Origin: VGPI01 sp964482845
GTDB taxonomy: Bacteria > Cloacimonadota > Cloacimonadia > Cloacimonadales > Cloacimonadaceae
Assembly (NCBI GenBank): GCA_964482845.1
Contig: CAYZZE010000032.1
Coordinates: 1 to 20,219, forward strand
Direction: 5' to 3'
Length of the DNA: 20,219 bases
Shown here: piece after piece, positions 11,909 to 20,212 of the stretch
Position numbering within the stretch: position 1 is the stretch's first letter
Layout: every line of letters starts with the position of its first letter
The notes under the pieces: generated by a model
Database searches by the model: none
Told to the model about the DNA's origin: nothing
Seen by the model: the letters and a program-made list of their open reading frames with translations, nothing else
Program-made: the position numbers and the translations under genes

Positions 11909-14058
11909 CAATAGAATAAGGACAATCTGACAAAGGAACTGAAATCGAAGATCAGATATTCTTTGAATGCCTGATCATACTTGAAATTGGCTTTGAGATC
12001 GATGGATACGTTACGCACAAGACGGATATTGATCCGGTTCTCATTCTCCACCTTGGCATTACGATCCTTCGACTCCATCGGAAACAGGACATCAAAGGTG
12101 GAATTGACCGTGATGCGCTTGAAAAGATTCATCAATGACAGTATCAAAGTGCTTTCCACTCCCCTGGTTATGATATCTTCCCTTTCGCTATAAACGTCAT
12201 AATTGTCCTGGGTCCCGGTATACCTGTAGTTTCTGCGGTGATACTCCTGCTTCCATCCCAATCCGGAGCGGATACCGATGGAGGCATTGGGACTGAAAAC
12301 AAACCGATAGGTGAGTCCTGTTCCTTCGCGAAGGGTAAGAGGAAATAACGCCACTTTGGTGCGCAGCCGGTTTTGATCATTCCAGATGATTGAGTCACCG
12401 TCTACCCGATATAGGATCAGATCCTTATTCTCGCCAAAAAATACGGTCTCATCAAACAGATGAGTAGTTACATCGCCTCTCGCATAAAACCCCAGGGTCT
12501 TGAGGTATTGGTACTTCTCCAAGGGAAGAAATAATATGGTATTACGCATTGTATAATCATCGACATCGATCCGAAAATCGGAACCCGTGGTCAGGTTCAT
12601 GCCGACGTCATAGACGCTGCGACCTATGTAATGCAGACGGTGGAAATTGGTTTCGATGCGGTTATCAAACTGACCGGATAAACTGAAACTACGGGTGGGT
12701 TGGTCTTTATCGACGCTGTTGTTGGAAGCGATACTTAGATTGAAATGAATGGCACCATTATGGACTCGCCGCATACCCCGGGCATGCAGAGCGTCTCCAA
12801 GAACTCCTGCTCCGATCAGGATTGTCCGTTCTCCCTGGGGATTGACAACAATGGTGAGAAATTGCGATTCCCCTTCGATGGTGCGAACTGTCGTAAAATC
12901 GCGCAAATCGCTCCACGACCCACCCTGTAAACGGATCATATAGTTACCTTCGGGAAGGATCCATACCTTGTCCGGTTCGTTGATATCATCCTCACCAATG
13001 GAAAAACCCTGACTGAAATTGGAGAAGTAATAATCTCCCGGTTTGCGGCGATACAGGTCATAATTCATACGAACCCGATTGTGGCTCTCATCCATAATGA
13101 TGATCACCAGTTCGCTCCACTGTGGATCTAACACGGTTCTGCGATTTGGCTCTATGATAATATTTTCCACCACCACATCTTCAGTATCGCCCAAAAAGGC
13201 ACAGTAACTACCTGGAGGTAGTTTGAGCGGGATCCCTATTTGTCCGGTTTCCTTGAATTCACTAAAATCGACCTCATTGCAAAATACCGAATACTGCATT
13301 TCAAAATCGGTGGTGGTGATCAGATTGATCAGTAGTTCCCCGGATAATTCCTCGCCTTCGACTGGTTCGAGCAATTGCAGAGTCGAACGGTGGGGCACTT
13401 TTTGGGCAATTGCCGAAACCTTGTCATCAGGTCTCCTGCCGATCAGAAAGTCAATGCATTTTGCAGCGAACAGATCAGTTTGATACATCAACATATCGTT
13501 TAGGGTTTGAACCAGATAAATGATGGAATCGTCCTTGAGGTTCTTCAATTGATCATTACGATGGCTCAAAACTACTTGTTGAGTCTTGGCATTTCTCAAG
13601 TTATACTCGAGATTCAGATATGCTTGGGGTTTTTCTCCCCCGACCATTTCTATGTTATTGATCTGCGTTTCCAGATAATAATCCGGGGTCACTTCACCGA
13701 GATCCCTATCTACGCGGCGGAAGATGTTGTAAGCGCGAAAACGTTGCATTACCAGATTTGGTATGGCATCATCGAGACGATTTGCCCACATGTCATTGGG
13801 GAGGTATGTGACTTGTGAAAAGTGCTCCCTGACCACGATCTGATTGCGGCTGTAGGTGCGTGAAATGGTGGCACCGACGATCTCCAGCGTTCGGGGTGAG
13901 GGTTCCCTTCGGACCAATTTAGGATTCTCGGTTGACGCATAGTAATCAAGGACGTAATAGCGGGTGGGAATTCTCTGGCTGGTGCCGAAACAACCAGTCA
14001 AAATGATTGCTGCCAGCAGGGCAACGAAACCCGGGAACAATTTTAGTATGGTTCTCAT
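11908..14058 (-). CDS. PqiC/YmbA-like lipoprotein fused to beta-barrel
   Basis: A 716-residue protein. A lipoprotein signal ends in the lipobox LTGC, with Cys23 as the lipidated residue and Phe24 at +2, which does not signal inner-membrane retention. Residues about 30-215 resemble the ABC-type transport auxiliary lipoprotein family (PqiC/YmbA, DUF330): RYYVLDYY near the start, a strand giving LEIVGATISRTYSRNQIVVRE, then WANRLDDAIPNLVMQRF. Residues about 225-410 are beta-rich and may be two PEGA- or Ig-like modules. Residues about 412-716 show alternating amphipathic strands, polar turns and a C-terminal RLSLFY with a terminal aromatic, as in outer-membrane barrels. The gene lies 10 bp after the MCE gene and overlaps the permease gene. 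It is inferred to be the outer-membrane end of the lipid route. The lipoprotein part is fairly sure; the barrel is inferred. Confidence 0.8.
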   Translation of the reverse strand: MRTILKLFPGFVALLAAIILTGCFGTSQRIPTRYYVLDYYASTENPKLVRREPSPRTLEIVGATISRTYSRNQIVVREHFSQVTYLPNDMWANRLDDAIPNLVMQRFRAYNIFRRVDRDLGEVTPDYYLETQINNIEMVGGEKPQAYLNLEYNLRNAKTQQVVLSHRNDQLKNLKDDSIIYLVQTLNDMLMYQTDLFAAKCIDFLIGRRPDDKVSAIAQKVPHRSTLQLLEPVEGEELSGELLINLITTTDFEMQYSVFCNEVDFSEFKETGQIGIPLKLPPGSYCAFLGDTEDVVVENIIIEPNRRTVLDPQWSELVIIIMDESHNRVRMNYDLYRRKPGDYYFSNFSQGFSIGEDDINEPDKVWILPEGNYMIRLQGGSWSDLRDFTTVRTIEGESQFLTIVVNPQGERTILIGAGVLGDALHARGMRRVHNGAIHFNLSIASNNSVDKDQPTRSFSLSGQFDNRIETNFHRLHYIGRSVYDVGMNLTTGSDFRIDVDDYTMRNTILFLPLEKYQYLKTLGFYARGDVTTHLFDETVFFGENKDLILYRVDGDSIIWNDQNRLRTKVALFPLTLREGTGLTYRFVFSPNASIGIRSGLGWKQEYHRRNYRYTGTQDNYDVYSEREDIITRGVESTLILSLMNLFKRITVNSTFDVLFPMESKDRNAKVENENRINIRLVRNVSIDLKANFKYDQAFKEYLIFDFSSFVRLSLFY

Positions 14059-14068
14059 ATTGTTTACC

Positions 14069-15334
14069 TCAGTTGCCCCGAATTAGGATCGCGGGATTCT
14101 CAGCGATCTGCCTGGAAAAATCACTCAGGTGTTCTGCTGTCTCCCGGATGGATTCAAGGGTTTCGGTTATATTTGAACGACTGCGCAGCAAAGTCCGGTC
14201 GAGATTGGCGATCAGATTTTTGCTGCGTTGAACGGCATGGGTGAGTTCCGTTACGAGATCAGCCAGATTTGCCTTTGTCAATTGTTCCGCCAGGGTATTG
14301 GCATTTACCATAAGCGAATCGAATGCCGGTGATTCGATCAATTGGTTGATTCGGTTGATCGAACGGTTGAGGTTGACTGCAATATCGTTTATCTGTGTGG
14401 AGGTATTAAGGATCATCTGGTCAGCGTGCAAACCGATATTTCCCAAATGATGACGGGTCTCATTAAGCATGGCAGTGGTTTGCGCACTGATGTCGTTGAT
14501 GCTCCTGTTCAGAGATCCACTGATCGCATTGAATTCGGATATGAGTGATTTGGTCATCAGTTCCAATTGGGTATTTGTCTGGGTGAACAGATCGTCCATA
14601 TTGGTGGTGGCGGATGCGGATATGGTATCAATACCTTTGGTGGTCGATTCCGTGATCTTACTGAGATTGATCTCCAAGTTTTCTGAGAGCGAAGTAAGAT
14701 TTCGGTCTGCATTTTCGGTCATGGTCGCGACGTTGCGGGCGAGTTTGCCAATATCATCCAGAGTCCTATTGAGATTTTGATTGGCGCTGGTAAGTAATAG
14801 AGAGGTCTGGCTCAGGATGGAGGCGATATTCTTCCGGTTCTCTTCATTGGTCAGATTGGCGATATTGGTAGCAATCTCATCGATCTTTACCGAGATGGCT
14901 ACCGCTCTATCGGTTATATCGTCAAACATGGAAACGCCGGTAGGGATCCGTGAGCCGGGTTTCAAATCCTTTGCGAGATTGGTTCCACCCCTAATCTCGA
15001 CTGCTTTGAGTCCGGTTATACCGACATTAATCAAGACTGCTTCGCAATCCTCTTTTATCGGGGTTCCGGATTGAACGCTTACTTCGAGGACGATCCTGGT
15101 CATGTCGTTGGGGCTGATGCTCAATCCTTCCACTCTGCCCACCCGAATTCCCCGAAAGTTCACTGCTCCCCCCACCTGAAGGCCGGTTACGGAATAGTCC
15201 TCGAACTCAATAAAATAGATATCGCGCTTTTGCATCAGGCGATTACCGGCTACTGCGAGAGCGAAGATCAGGATCAATATTGTACCGATAAAGAGGAATA
15301 CGCCCAATCTGATTTTCTGTGACTTGCTTATCAT
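14069..15334 (-). CDS. mlaD: MCE-domain (MlaD-like) substrate-binding protein
   Basis: A 421-residue protein with AAAGGA before its ATG. Residues 9-30 are a single membrane anchor and 37-117 an MCE domain (VTGLQVGGAVNFRGIRVGRVEGLSI, then ITGLKAVEIRGG), placing it in the periplasm. Residues about 140-415 are a long Ser/Thr/Asn-rich helical region with repeated heptad-like patterns (NLNRTLDDIGKLARN, SLNRSINDISAQ, NLNRSINRINQL), ending in ENPAILIRG, the usual C-terminal motif of single-MCE proteins. E. coli MlaD has only about 180 residues, so this form is much longer and could form a hexameric helical tube like PqiB or LetB-type bridges. It should pass lipid between MlaE and the envelope partner encoded just downstream. 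Confidence 0.92.
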   Translation of the reverse strand: MISKSQKIRLGVFLFIGTILILIFALAVAGNRLMQKRDIYFIEFEDYSVTGLQVGGAVNFRGIRVGRVEGLSISPNDMTRIVLEVSVQSGTPIKEDCEAVLINVGITGLKAVEIRGGTNLAKDLKPGSRIPTGVSMFDDITDRAVAISVKIDEIATNIANLTNEENRKNIASILSQTSLLLTSANQNLNRTLDDIGKLARNVATMTENADRNLTSLSENLEINLSKITESTTKGIDTISASATTNMDDLFTQTNTQLELMTKSLISEFNAISGSLNRSINDISAQTTAMLNETRHHLGNIGLHADQMILNTSTQINDIAVNLNRSINRINQLIESPAFDSLMVNANTLAEQLTKANLADLVTELTHAVQRSKNLIANLDRTLLRSRSNITETLESIRETAEHLSDFSRQIAENPAILIRGN

Positions 15335-15348
15335 GCTTGTTTCCTTTT

Positions 15349-16710
15349 TCAGGTGCTAATAGTACCGTTGATCAGACGGTGTTTCAAATGTAAGGGGCTG
15401 CCGGTTTTGATGACCACATCACCCTCAACTATCACGTTCTCTCCAAAGGAGACATCACCCAGGATCTCAAGGGAAGAACAGTTTATCAAGGATGGGATTC
15501 CATCAGAAAAGCGCCGCCTCATCTGATCCACGCTTTGATAGTAGCGGTCATCGAGTTTAATCTCCGGTGTTTTGGAAAGGTTGCGCTTGGGCACGATCTG
15601 GTATTGATCATTCAATTCATAAACATCCGACCATAACGCCAGAAGGTCGCTGGTCTTTTTGACCGGGGCAAAGCGCTGACGGGGTACGACGAGCGCTCTG
15701 GATCGGACAAAGACGCTTATCGCTGCGCCCATGGCAGTTTCCAATTGAAAGACCGGGGTGCCGTCAACGTTTTTAGGATTGACGATCAATGGCAGTTGCA
15801 TGATCCCTTCATGGGAGATCAGAGTCCACTGCAGTGCTTTCAGATCGATCCATAGATTATTGGTATTGAAGTATTTATAAATGTCGATGTTTTGAAACTC
15901 ACTTTCCTCGTCTCTGGGGCATTGTGCCAATTCACGCAGCATCAGATGTCCCTGCCGGTCTTCGCAGAGATGTCCGCCTTTACTATCGGCAGGGGTGCGT
16001 TCACATACCTCCATCACAAATTGAATGTTGTTCTTTTCCATATACAGCGGGATGGATGTGTCCATCGTGGCACCAAGATTATCGGAATTGGAGACAAAGG
16101 CGTAGCGGTAGCCCTTTTCGACCAGTTTATCCAATATACCGGTGGATGAGATTGCGGTATAGAGATCACCGTGTCCTGGCGGATTCCACAATTTTGAACT
16201 ATCGGAATGTTCCAATGGCATCAGGTCGTCCCGGCGGATACGGGGAAACTTGTTTTGGATGAAATACATCGGAATGGGCTGCCTATCGAGATCGGGATAG
16301 CGTCCCAGATGCCGCACGGTGTCATCATGCGTCGTAAAACTGTTCATCATTAGCAGCGCGCAATCATTTCCGCTTTGGGCTCTTAAAAACAAGATCTGGC
16401 GGGCGATGATGTCCAGAAAGGTCATATTGCCTTTTACCGGCAGGAGGGATTTGGCTTTGGAGAGCCCCATGCTGGTTCCCAGACCGCCGTTCAATTTGAT
16501 GATCACCGTCCGTTTCAGTATTTCCGAACTGCGCTCATGCCTGATATCATCATATCGCACCAGATTGTGCTCGGTGGGCACCTGGATATCGGTTCTGCTT
16601 AGTTTACCCGTATCGCCTTTGCAGAGTTTGTCATAATAGGCGATGAAGGTGCGGATCACTTCATCCCCGATGCCTTCTGCTTTCATCAATTTAACAAAGG
16701 CAATGTTCAT
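15349..16710 (-). CDS. UTP-glucose-1-phosphate uridylyltransferase, eukaryotic type
   Basis: A 453-residue enzyme that makes UDP-glucose from UTP and glucose 1-phosphate in the cytoplasm. It belongs to the eukaryotic UGP1/UGP2-like family, not the bacterial GalU family. The nucleotide loop is LNGGLGTSMG (73-82) followed by KSLLPVK, the sugar-phosphate region includes NPPGHGD (176-182), and SNSDNLGA (207-214) is the metal/UDP-binding segment. The C-terminus (about 410-453) forms a short left-handed beta-helix (LEILGDVSFGENVIVEGDVVIK), as in eukaryotic enzymes. AGGAG precedes the ATG. It follows hutU by 48 bp and is followed by the MCE gene after 14 bp, so it is probably co-transcribed with the transporter. 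UDP-glucose could feed the dehydrogenase at 7728. Confidence 0.93.
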   Translation of the reverse strand: MNIAFVKLMKAEGIGDEVIRTFIAYYDKLCKGDTGKLSRTDIQVPTEHNLVRYDDIRHERSSEILKRTVIIKLNGGLGTSMGLSKAKSLLPVKGNMTFLDIIARQILFLRAQSGNDCALLMMNSFTTHDDTVRHLGRYPDLDRQPIPMYFIQNKFPRIRRDDLMPLEHSDSSKLWNPPGHGDLYTAISSTGILDKLVEKGYRYAFVSNSDNLGATMDTSIPLYMEKNNIQFVMEVCERTPADSKGGHLCEDRQGHLMLRELAQCPRDEESEFQNIDIYKYFNTNNLWIDLKALQWTLISHEGIMQLPLIVNPKNVDGTPVFQLETAMGAAISVFVRSRALVVPRQRFAPVKKTSDLLALWSDVYELNDQYQIVPKRNLSKTPEIKLDDRYYQSVDQMRRRFSDGIPSLINCSSLEILGDVSFGENVIVEGDVVIKTGSPLHLKHRLINGTIST

Positions 16711-16758
16711 AGTAAATCTCCTGTTCTCATGGCAGCGGATACAGATCCTCTGTCATAT

Positions 16759-18774
16759 TTATAATCTATCCGAAAGTATGCTTTCGACCAGATCATCCTC
16801 AGTATCAAAGGGGATGGTGATGTGTCCCTGATCCTCATGGTCGATGTTCCACTGGACAGAAGTAGCGATAGAATTAGGATTTCCTGCCCAATTGCGTCTT
16901 GCCACGCCACCCATTACATCCCAGGACAGTCCGCTGCGCACGATCCGGTCTGCCAGTTTGCTGCCGTCCAAGACGATGCCATTGCCGCCATTGATACTGC
17001 GGCCTATTCCCACGCCACCGCCATTGGAGAGAACAACCATGGTCATGCCTCTGGCGATATTACCGGCAAAGCAATGCGTAGCCATTTCCGCCATGACGTT
17101 GCTGCCGTCAGTGATATTGGCGGTCTCGCGTAAAGGAGAATCCGTGCCGGAAACGTCGTGATGATCACGTCCCAGCATGACCGGACCGATCTCACCCCGA
17201 CGGATCATTTCGTTGAATTGGAGTGCGATCTTGATCCTGCCCATTTCATCCGCATAGAGGATGCGAGCTTTGGTTCCCACGACCAGTTTGTTTTCCTCAG
17301 CAGTTTTGATCCAGTGGTAATTATCCCGATCCATGGCGGAACTTTCCAAACCGCCGATCAGAGCCATTGCCGCCTGATCGGTCTTTCTCAGGTCTTCATC
17401 CTTGCGGGACAAGCAGATCCAGCGGAAGGGACCGTAGCCGCGATCAAAGCAGAGCGGACCCATGATGTCTTCCACATAAGAGGGATAGATAAAGCCATCA
17501 TTGGGATTTTGTCCGTTGCGTGCGATCGACATTTCTCCGGCATCAAAGACCGAAGCCATAAAACTATTGCCATAATCCCAGAAATACGAGCCCTTGGCGG
17601 TCAAACGCCTGATCACGTGGTAGTGCCTGCGCAGCGATACATCCACCAATCCTTTGAAGAGGGCGGGATCATCCCTGATCAATCTCCTGCTCTCGGTGAA
17701 ACTCATTCCCGCCGGAGTGTAGCCGCCTTCATAGACCGCGTGGCAGGAGGTCTGATCGGAGACCAGTTCACAGCGGATATCATGGACGTCGATATATTCG
17801 AGCAGATCGACCACGTTGCCATGATAAGCGATGGAAACGGGTCTTTTGCTTTGACGGCACTCATTTACCAAGAGGAAGATCTCATCCAGATCGGATGACA
17901 CTTTCGTTACCCAGCCCTGCGAGTGACGCGTCTCGATCCGGCTACGGTCAACTTCGGCGATAACGCAGATCCCGCGGGCGACATCCATCGCTTTGGGTTG
18001 AGCCCCGGACATGCCGCCCAGTCCTGATGACACGTACAGAACGCCTGCCAGATCCTTGTCCTCAGGGATGCCCAGATACTTCCTACCGGCATTCAGCAGC
18101 GTGATATACGTGCCATGCACGATCCCCTGCGGACCGATGTACATCCATCCACCGGCGGTCATCTGTCCATAATTGGCAACACCCATTGCGGTCAAACGCT
18201 TGAATTCCTCCGGATTATCCCATCTGCCGATCACCAAACCATTGGTGGAGATCACTCGGGGTGCATCCTCCCGGGAGGGAAAGAGCCCCACCGGATGCCC
18301 GGATGCCATAACCAGCGTCTGATCCGCTTTCATATTCTCCAGATATTTCCTGATCAGCCGGTATTGCATCCAGTTCTGGCAGACCTGTCCGGTCTCGCCG
18401 TAGGTCACCAGTTCATAGGGATATAGTGCGAGATCAAAATCGAGGTTGTTATCGATCATCACTTGGATCGCTCGGGCAGGGAGGATCCCCTGATAGTCGT
18501 CCACCGGCTTTCCCCAGATCCTACCCTGGGGTCGATAACGGTAACCGTATATCCTGCCCGTGCTAAGCAGTTCCTGCAAAAACTCCGGAGCGAGATCTCG
18601 GTGAAGTTCCGAGGGGATATAGCGCAGCGCGTTTTTGAGCGCTGTCCTGATCTCATCCCTGCTCAGGTTCAGTCCACGGTTCGGCGCGCGGCGGATCCCC
18701 GGCACAAATATCGGCTCCGGCGGCAAGTCCAGGTCCAATGCGATCTTCATTGCATTTCTTGTTTCCCGGTCCAT
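16759..18774 (-). CDS. hutU: Urocanate hydratase, long form
   Basis: A 671-residue urocanase that converts urocanate to imidazolone propionate, the second step of histidine degradation, with tightly bound NAD+ as electrophile. Diagnostic segments include YELVTYGETGQVCQNWMQY (about 120-138), GPQGIVHGTY (214-223), SGLGGMSGAQPKA (250-262; NAD binding), MGPLCFDRGYGPFRW with the conserved Cys, and RDHHDVSGTDSP. Common bacterial HutU proteins have about 550-560 residues; this length matches the eukaryotic UROC1-like branch, with an N-terminal extension (about 1-80). The start codon directly follows the stop of the upstream gene (TGA then ATG) and GAGGA precedes it, so the two are coupled. The other hut genes are not in the window. 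Confidence 0.95.
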   Translation of the reverse strand: MDRETRNAMKIALDLDLPPEPIFVPGIRRAPNRGLNLSRDEIRTALKNALRYIPSELHRDLAPEFLQELLSTGRIYGYRYRPQGRIWGKPVDDYQGILPARAIQVMIDNNLDFDLALYPYELVTYGETGQVCQNWMQYRLIRKYLENMKADQTLVMASGHPVGLFPSREDAPRVISTNGLVIGRWDNPEEFKRLTAMGVANYGQMTAGGWMYIGPQGIVHGTYITLLNAGRKYLGIPEDKDLAGVLYVSSGLGGMSGAQPKAMDVARGICVIAEVDRSRIETRHSQGWVTKVSSDLDEIFLLVNECRQSKRPVSIAYHGNVVDLLEYIDVHDIRCELVSDQTSCHAVYEGGYTPAGMSFTESRRLIRDDPALFKGLVDVSLRRHYHVIRRLTAKGSYFWDYGNSFMASVFDAGEMSIARNGQNPNDGFIYPSYVEDIMGPLCFDRGYGPFRWICLSRKDEDLRKTDQAAMALIGGLESSAMDRDNYHWIKTAEENKLVVGTKARILYADEMGRIKIALQFNEMIRRGEIGPVMLGRDHHDVSGTDSPLRETANITDGSNVMAEMATHCFAGNIARGMTMVVLSNGGGVGIGRSINGGNGIVLDGSKLADRIVRSGLSWDVMGGVARRNWAGNPNSIATSVQWNIDHEDQGHITIPFDTEDDLVESILSDRL

Positions 18775-20064
18775 TCAAGTCCTCATTTCTGTTTTTTTCA
18801 TCATGATCTGCAGGATGGTCAGATCGGTCTCGCTCATGCCGCCGAATACCAATTCGGCGAGATTATTTATCGTTTCTTCAATATCGTCGGTAATGATGCC
18901 ATCTTTGGATGATATGCAGACTTCATTCAAAGCCAGGAGTGCCGCTTGGACGGCAGCGCTGGTATTGGTCGCCACCTTGAGCGAGCAACCCTCTTTTGCC
19001 CCATCGCAGACCATGCCGGCTGTATTACCGATCATATTCTTGATCGCATAAATCACCTGTTCCAGATTGCCGCCCAGCAAATAGACGATCCCGCTCGCGG
19101 CGGCGGAAGCGGCGGAAAGGCAACCACAGAGGCAGGAGAGTATCCCGATCCGGGATTTGATATGGATCGAGATCAAATGTCCCAGCGCAAGCGCCCTGAT
19201 CAATTTTTCCTCATCGCTATTGCTCTTTTCCGCTACGGCGATGATCGGCAGCGTGAGAGACAAGCCCTGATTACCGCTGCCGGAATTGCTGATCACCGGA
19301 AGGGTGCATCCGCTCATCCGGGCATCGGTGGCGGCAGCCGTCAAAGCCATGGCATAATGATGGATGTCATTGCCGATCAATCCGCTTTCCATCTGTATCA
19401 TAATCGTTTTCCCCACGCCGATGCCCCGTTTCTGTTCCAAGCCATATCCTGCGATACGCCGGTTAATGAGCAGGCCGAGTTCCAAGTTCTTAAATGCCTT
19501 AGCATCTACCGTATCACAAAAGACATAGATATCCCGGATGCTGAGATGATCGATGTTTATGTAGGGCTTGACGCCTGCGTCATTTATTTCGTTATGCTTG
19601 ATTACCTGCCCATTGAACTGCAACTGATATAGCCAGTTGTGACGCCAGCGGATGATGGCGACGGCAGTATTATCGGTTCCCGATACCCGGGCTTCGATCC
19701 AGACCTTATCCTTAGTATCTGCCAGTTTGATACAAAGATCCCCTCTCGTGATCAAGGCATTTGCCTGGGCGATATGCTCAGGACTGAGGGCGGAGAATAA
19801 TTCCAGATCCCGGGCTGTGTCACAAAGATAGACGCCAAAGGCGGCGGCGATCTCAAGTCCGATCTGATCGGTATGCGGAATTCCCACTCCCATACCGTTC
19901 TTGAGGATATTGGCGCTGACCAATACTTCCGCTTTCTTGACTGTCTCGCCTAAAGTTCGGGCGGCAAAAGCACATGCCAGAGCCACTGCTGCCGGCTCGG
20001 TGCAACCAATGGCAGGTGTCACTTCCTGCCGCAGTATTGCGATCATTTTGTCAGTTTCTGTCAT
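18775..20064 (-). CDS. L-cysteine desulfidase / L-serine dehydratase-like (UPF0597)
   Basis: A protein of about 429 residues of the UPF0597/YhaM (CyuA) family, Fe-S enzymes that break L-cysteine into pyruvate, ammonia and sulfide, with relatives of serine dehydratase alpha type. Conserved signatures are PAIGCTEP (Cys21), NGMGVGIPHT, SGSGNQGL, LCGCLSAASAAASGI and MIGNTAGMVCDGAKEGCSLKV, supplying the cluster cysteines. The start is uncertain. The frame is open to a TTG at 20121 and has ATGs at 20094, 20076 and 20064. The last gives the length and N-terminus usual for the family (E. coli YhaM about 436) and is used here; no clear ribosome binding site decides it. It is the first gene of the minus-strand run, coupled to hutU, so the pair looks like amino-acid fermentation. 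Confidence 0.88.
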   Translation of the reverse strand: MTETDKMIAILRQEVTPAIGCTEPAAVALACAFAARTLGETVKKAEVLVSANILKNGMGVGIPHTDQIGLEIAAAFGVYLCDTARDLELFSALSPEHIAQANALITRGDLCIKLADTKDKVWIEARVSGTDNTAVAIIRWRHNWLYQLQFNGQVIKHNEINDAGVKPYINIDHLSIRDIYVFCDTVDAKAFKNLELGLLINRRIAGYGLEQKRGIGVGKTIMIQMESGLIGNDIHHYAMALTAAATDARMSGCTLPVISNSGSGNQGLSLTLPIIAVAEKSNSDEEKLIRALALGHLISIHIKSRIGILSCLCGCLSAASAAASGIVYLLGGNLEQVIYAIKNMIGNTAGMVCDGAKEGCSLKVATNTSAAVQAALLALNEVCISSKDGIITDDIEETINNLAELVFGGMSETDLTILQIMMKKTEMRT

Positions 20065-20115
20065 TGACCATACCATCACTTGGATTTTTTTCATGCTATT
20101 CGTCAAGAGCAAAAC

Positions 20116-20154
20116 TGTCAAGGGGATTATACCAAAAGCGCCTGCTGAGATCAG
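20116..20154 (-). promoter_or_regulatory. Promoter(s) of the minus-strand run
   Basis: On the minus strand TGGTATAAT gives a perfect -10 box (20131-20126) with an extended TGn; a weak -35 (CTGATC, 20154-20149) lies 17 bases upstream. Immediately after it, TTGACA (20121-20116) with TAGCAT 17 bases further (20098-20093) forms a second possible promoter that overlaps the ATG at 20094. Either would drive the desulfidase gene and probably the six genes behind it. Confidence 0.55.
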
Positions 20155-20212
20155 GAAAAAAGATAAAGACCAGCCGTCCTCTGACCCCGGGTATCGTTGA
20201 GGAGGACGGCTG
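20155..20212 (-). terminator. Rho-independent terminator of upstream gene
   Basis: An 11-bp perfect stem (CAGCCGTCCTC at 20171-20181 with GAGGACGGCTG at 20202-20212) and a 20-base loop is followed on the minus strand by GTCTTTATCTTTTTT. This is a good intrinsic terminator for a minus-strand gene beyond the window edge, and it separates that gene from the run starting at 20064. Confidence 0.8.

Noticed and set aside
16735..16758. Small dyad ACAGA-TCC-TCTGT between hutU and the UGP gene as a terminator
   Set aside because: Only five base pairs, no T-run, and it lies in a 48-bp gap where read-through is expected.
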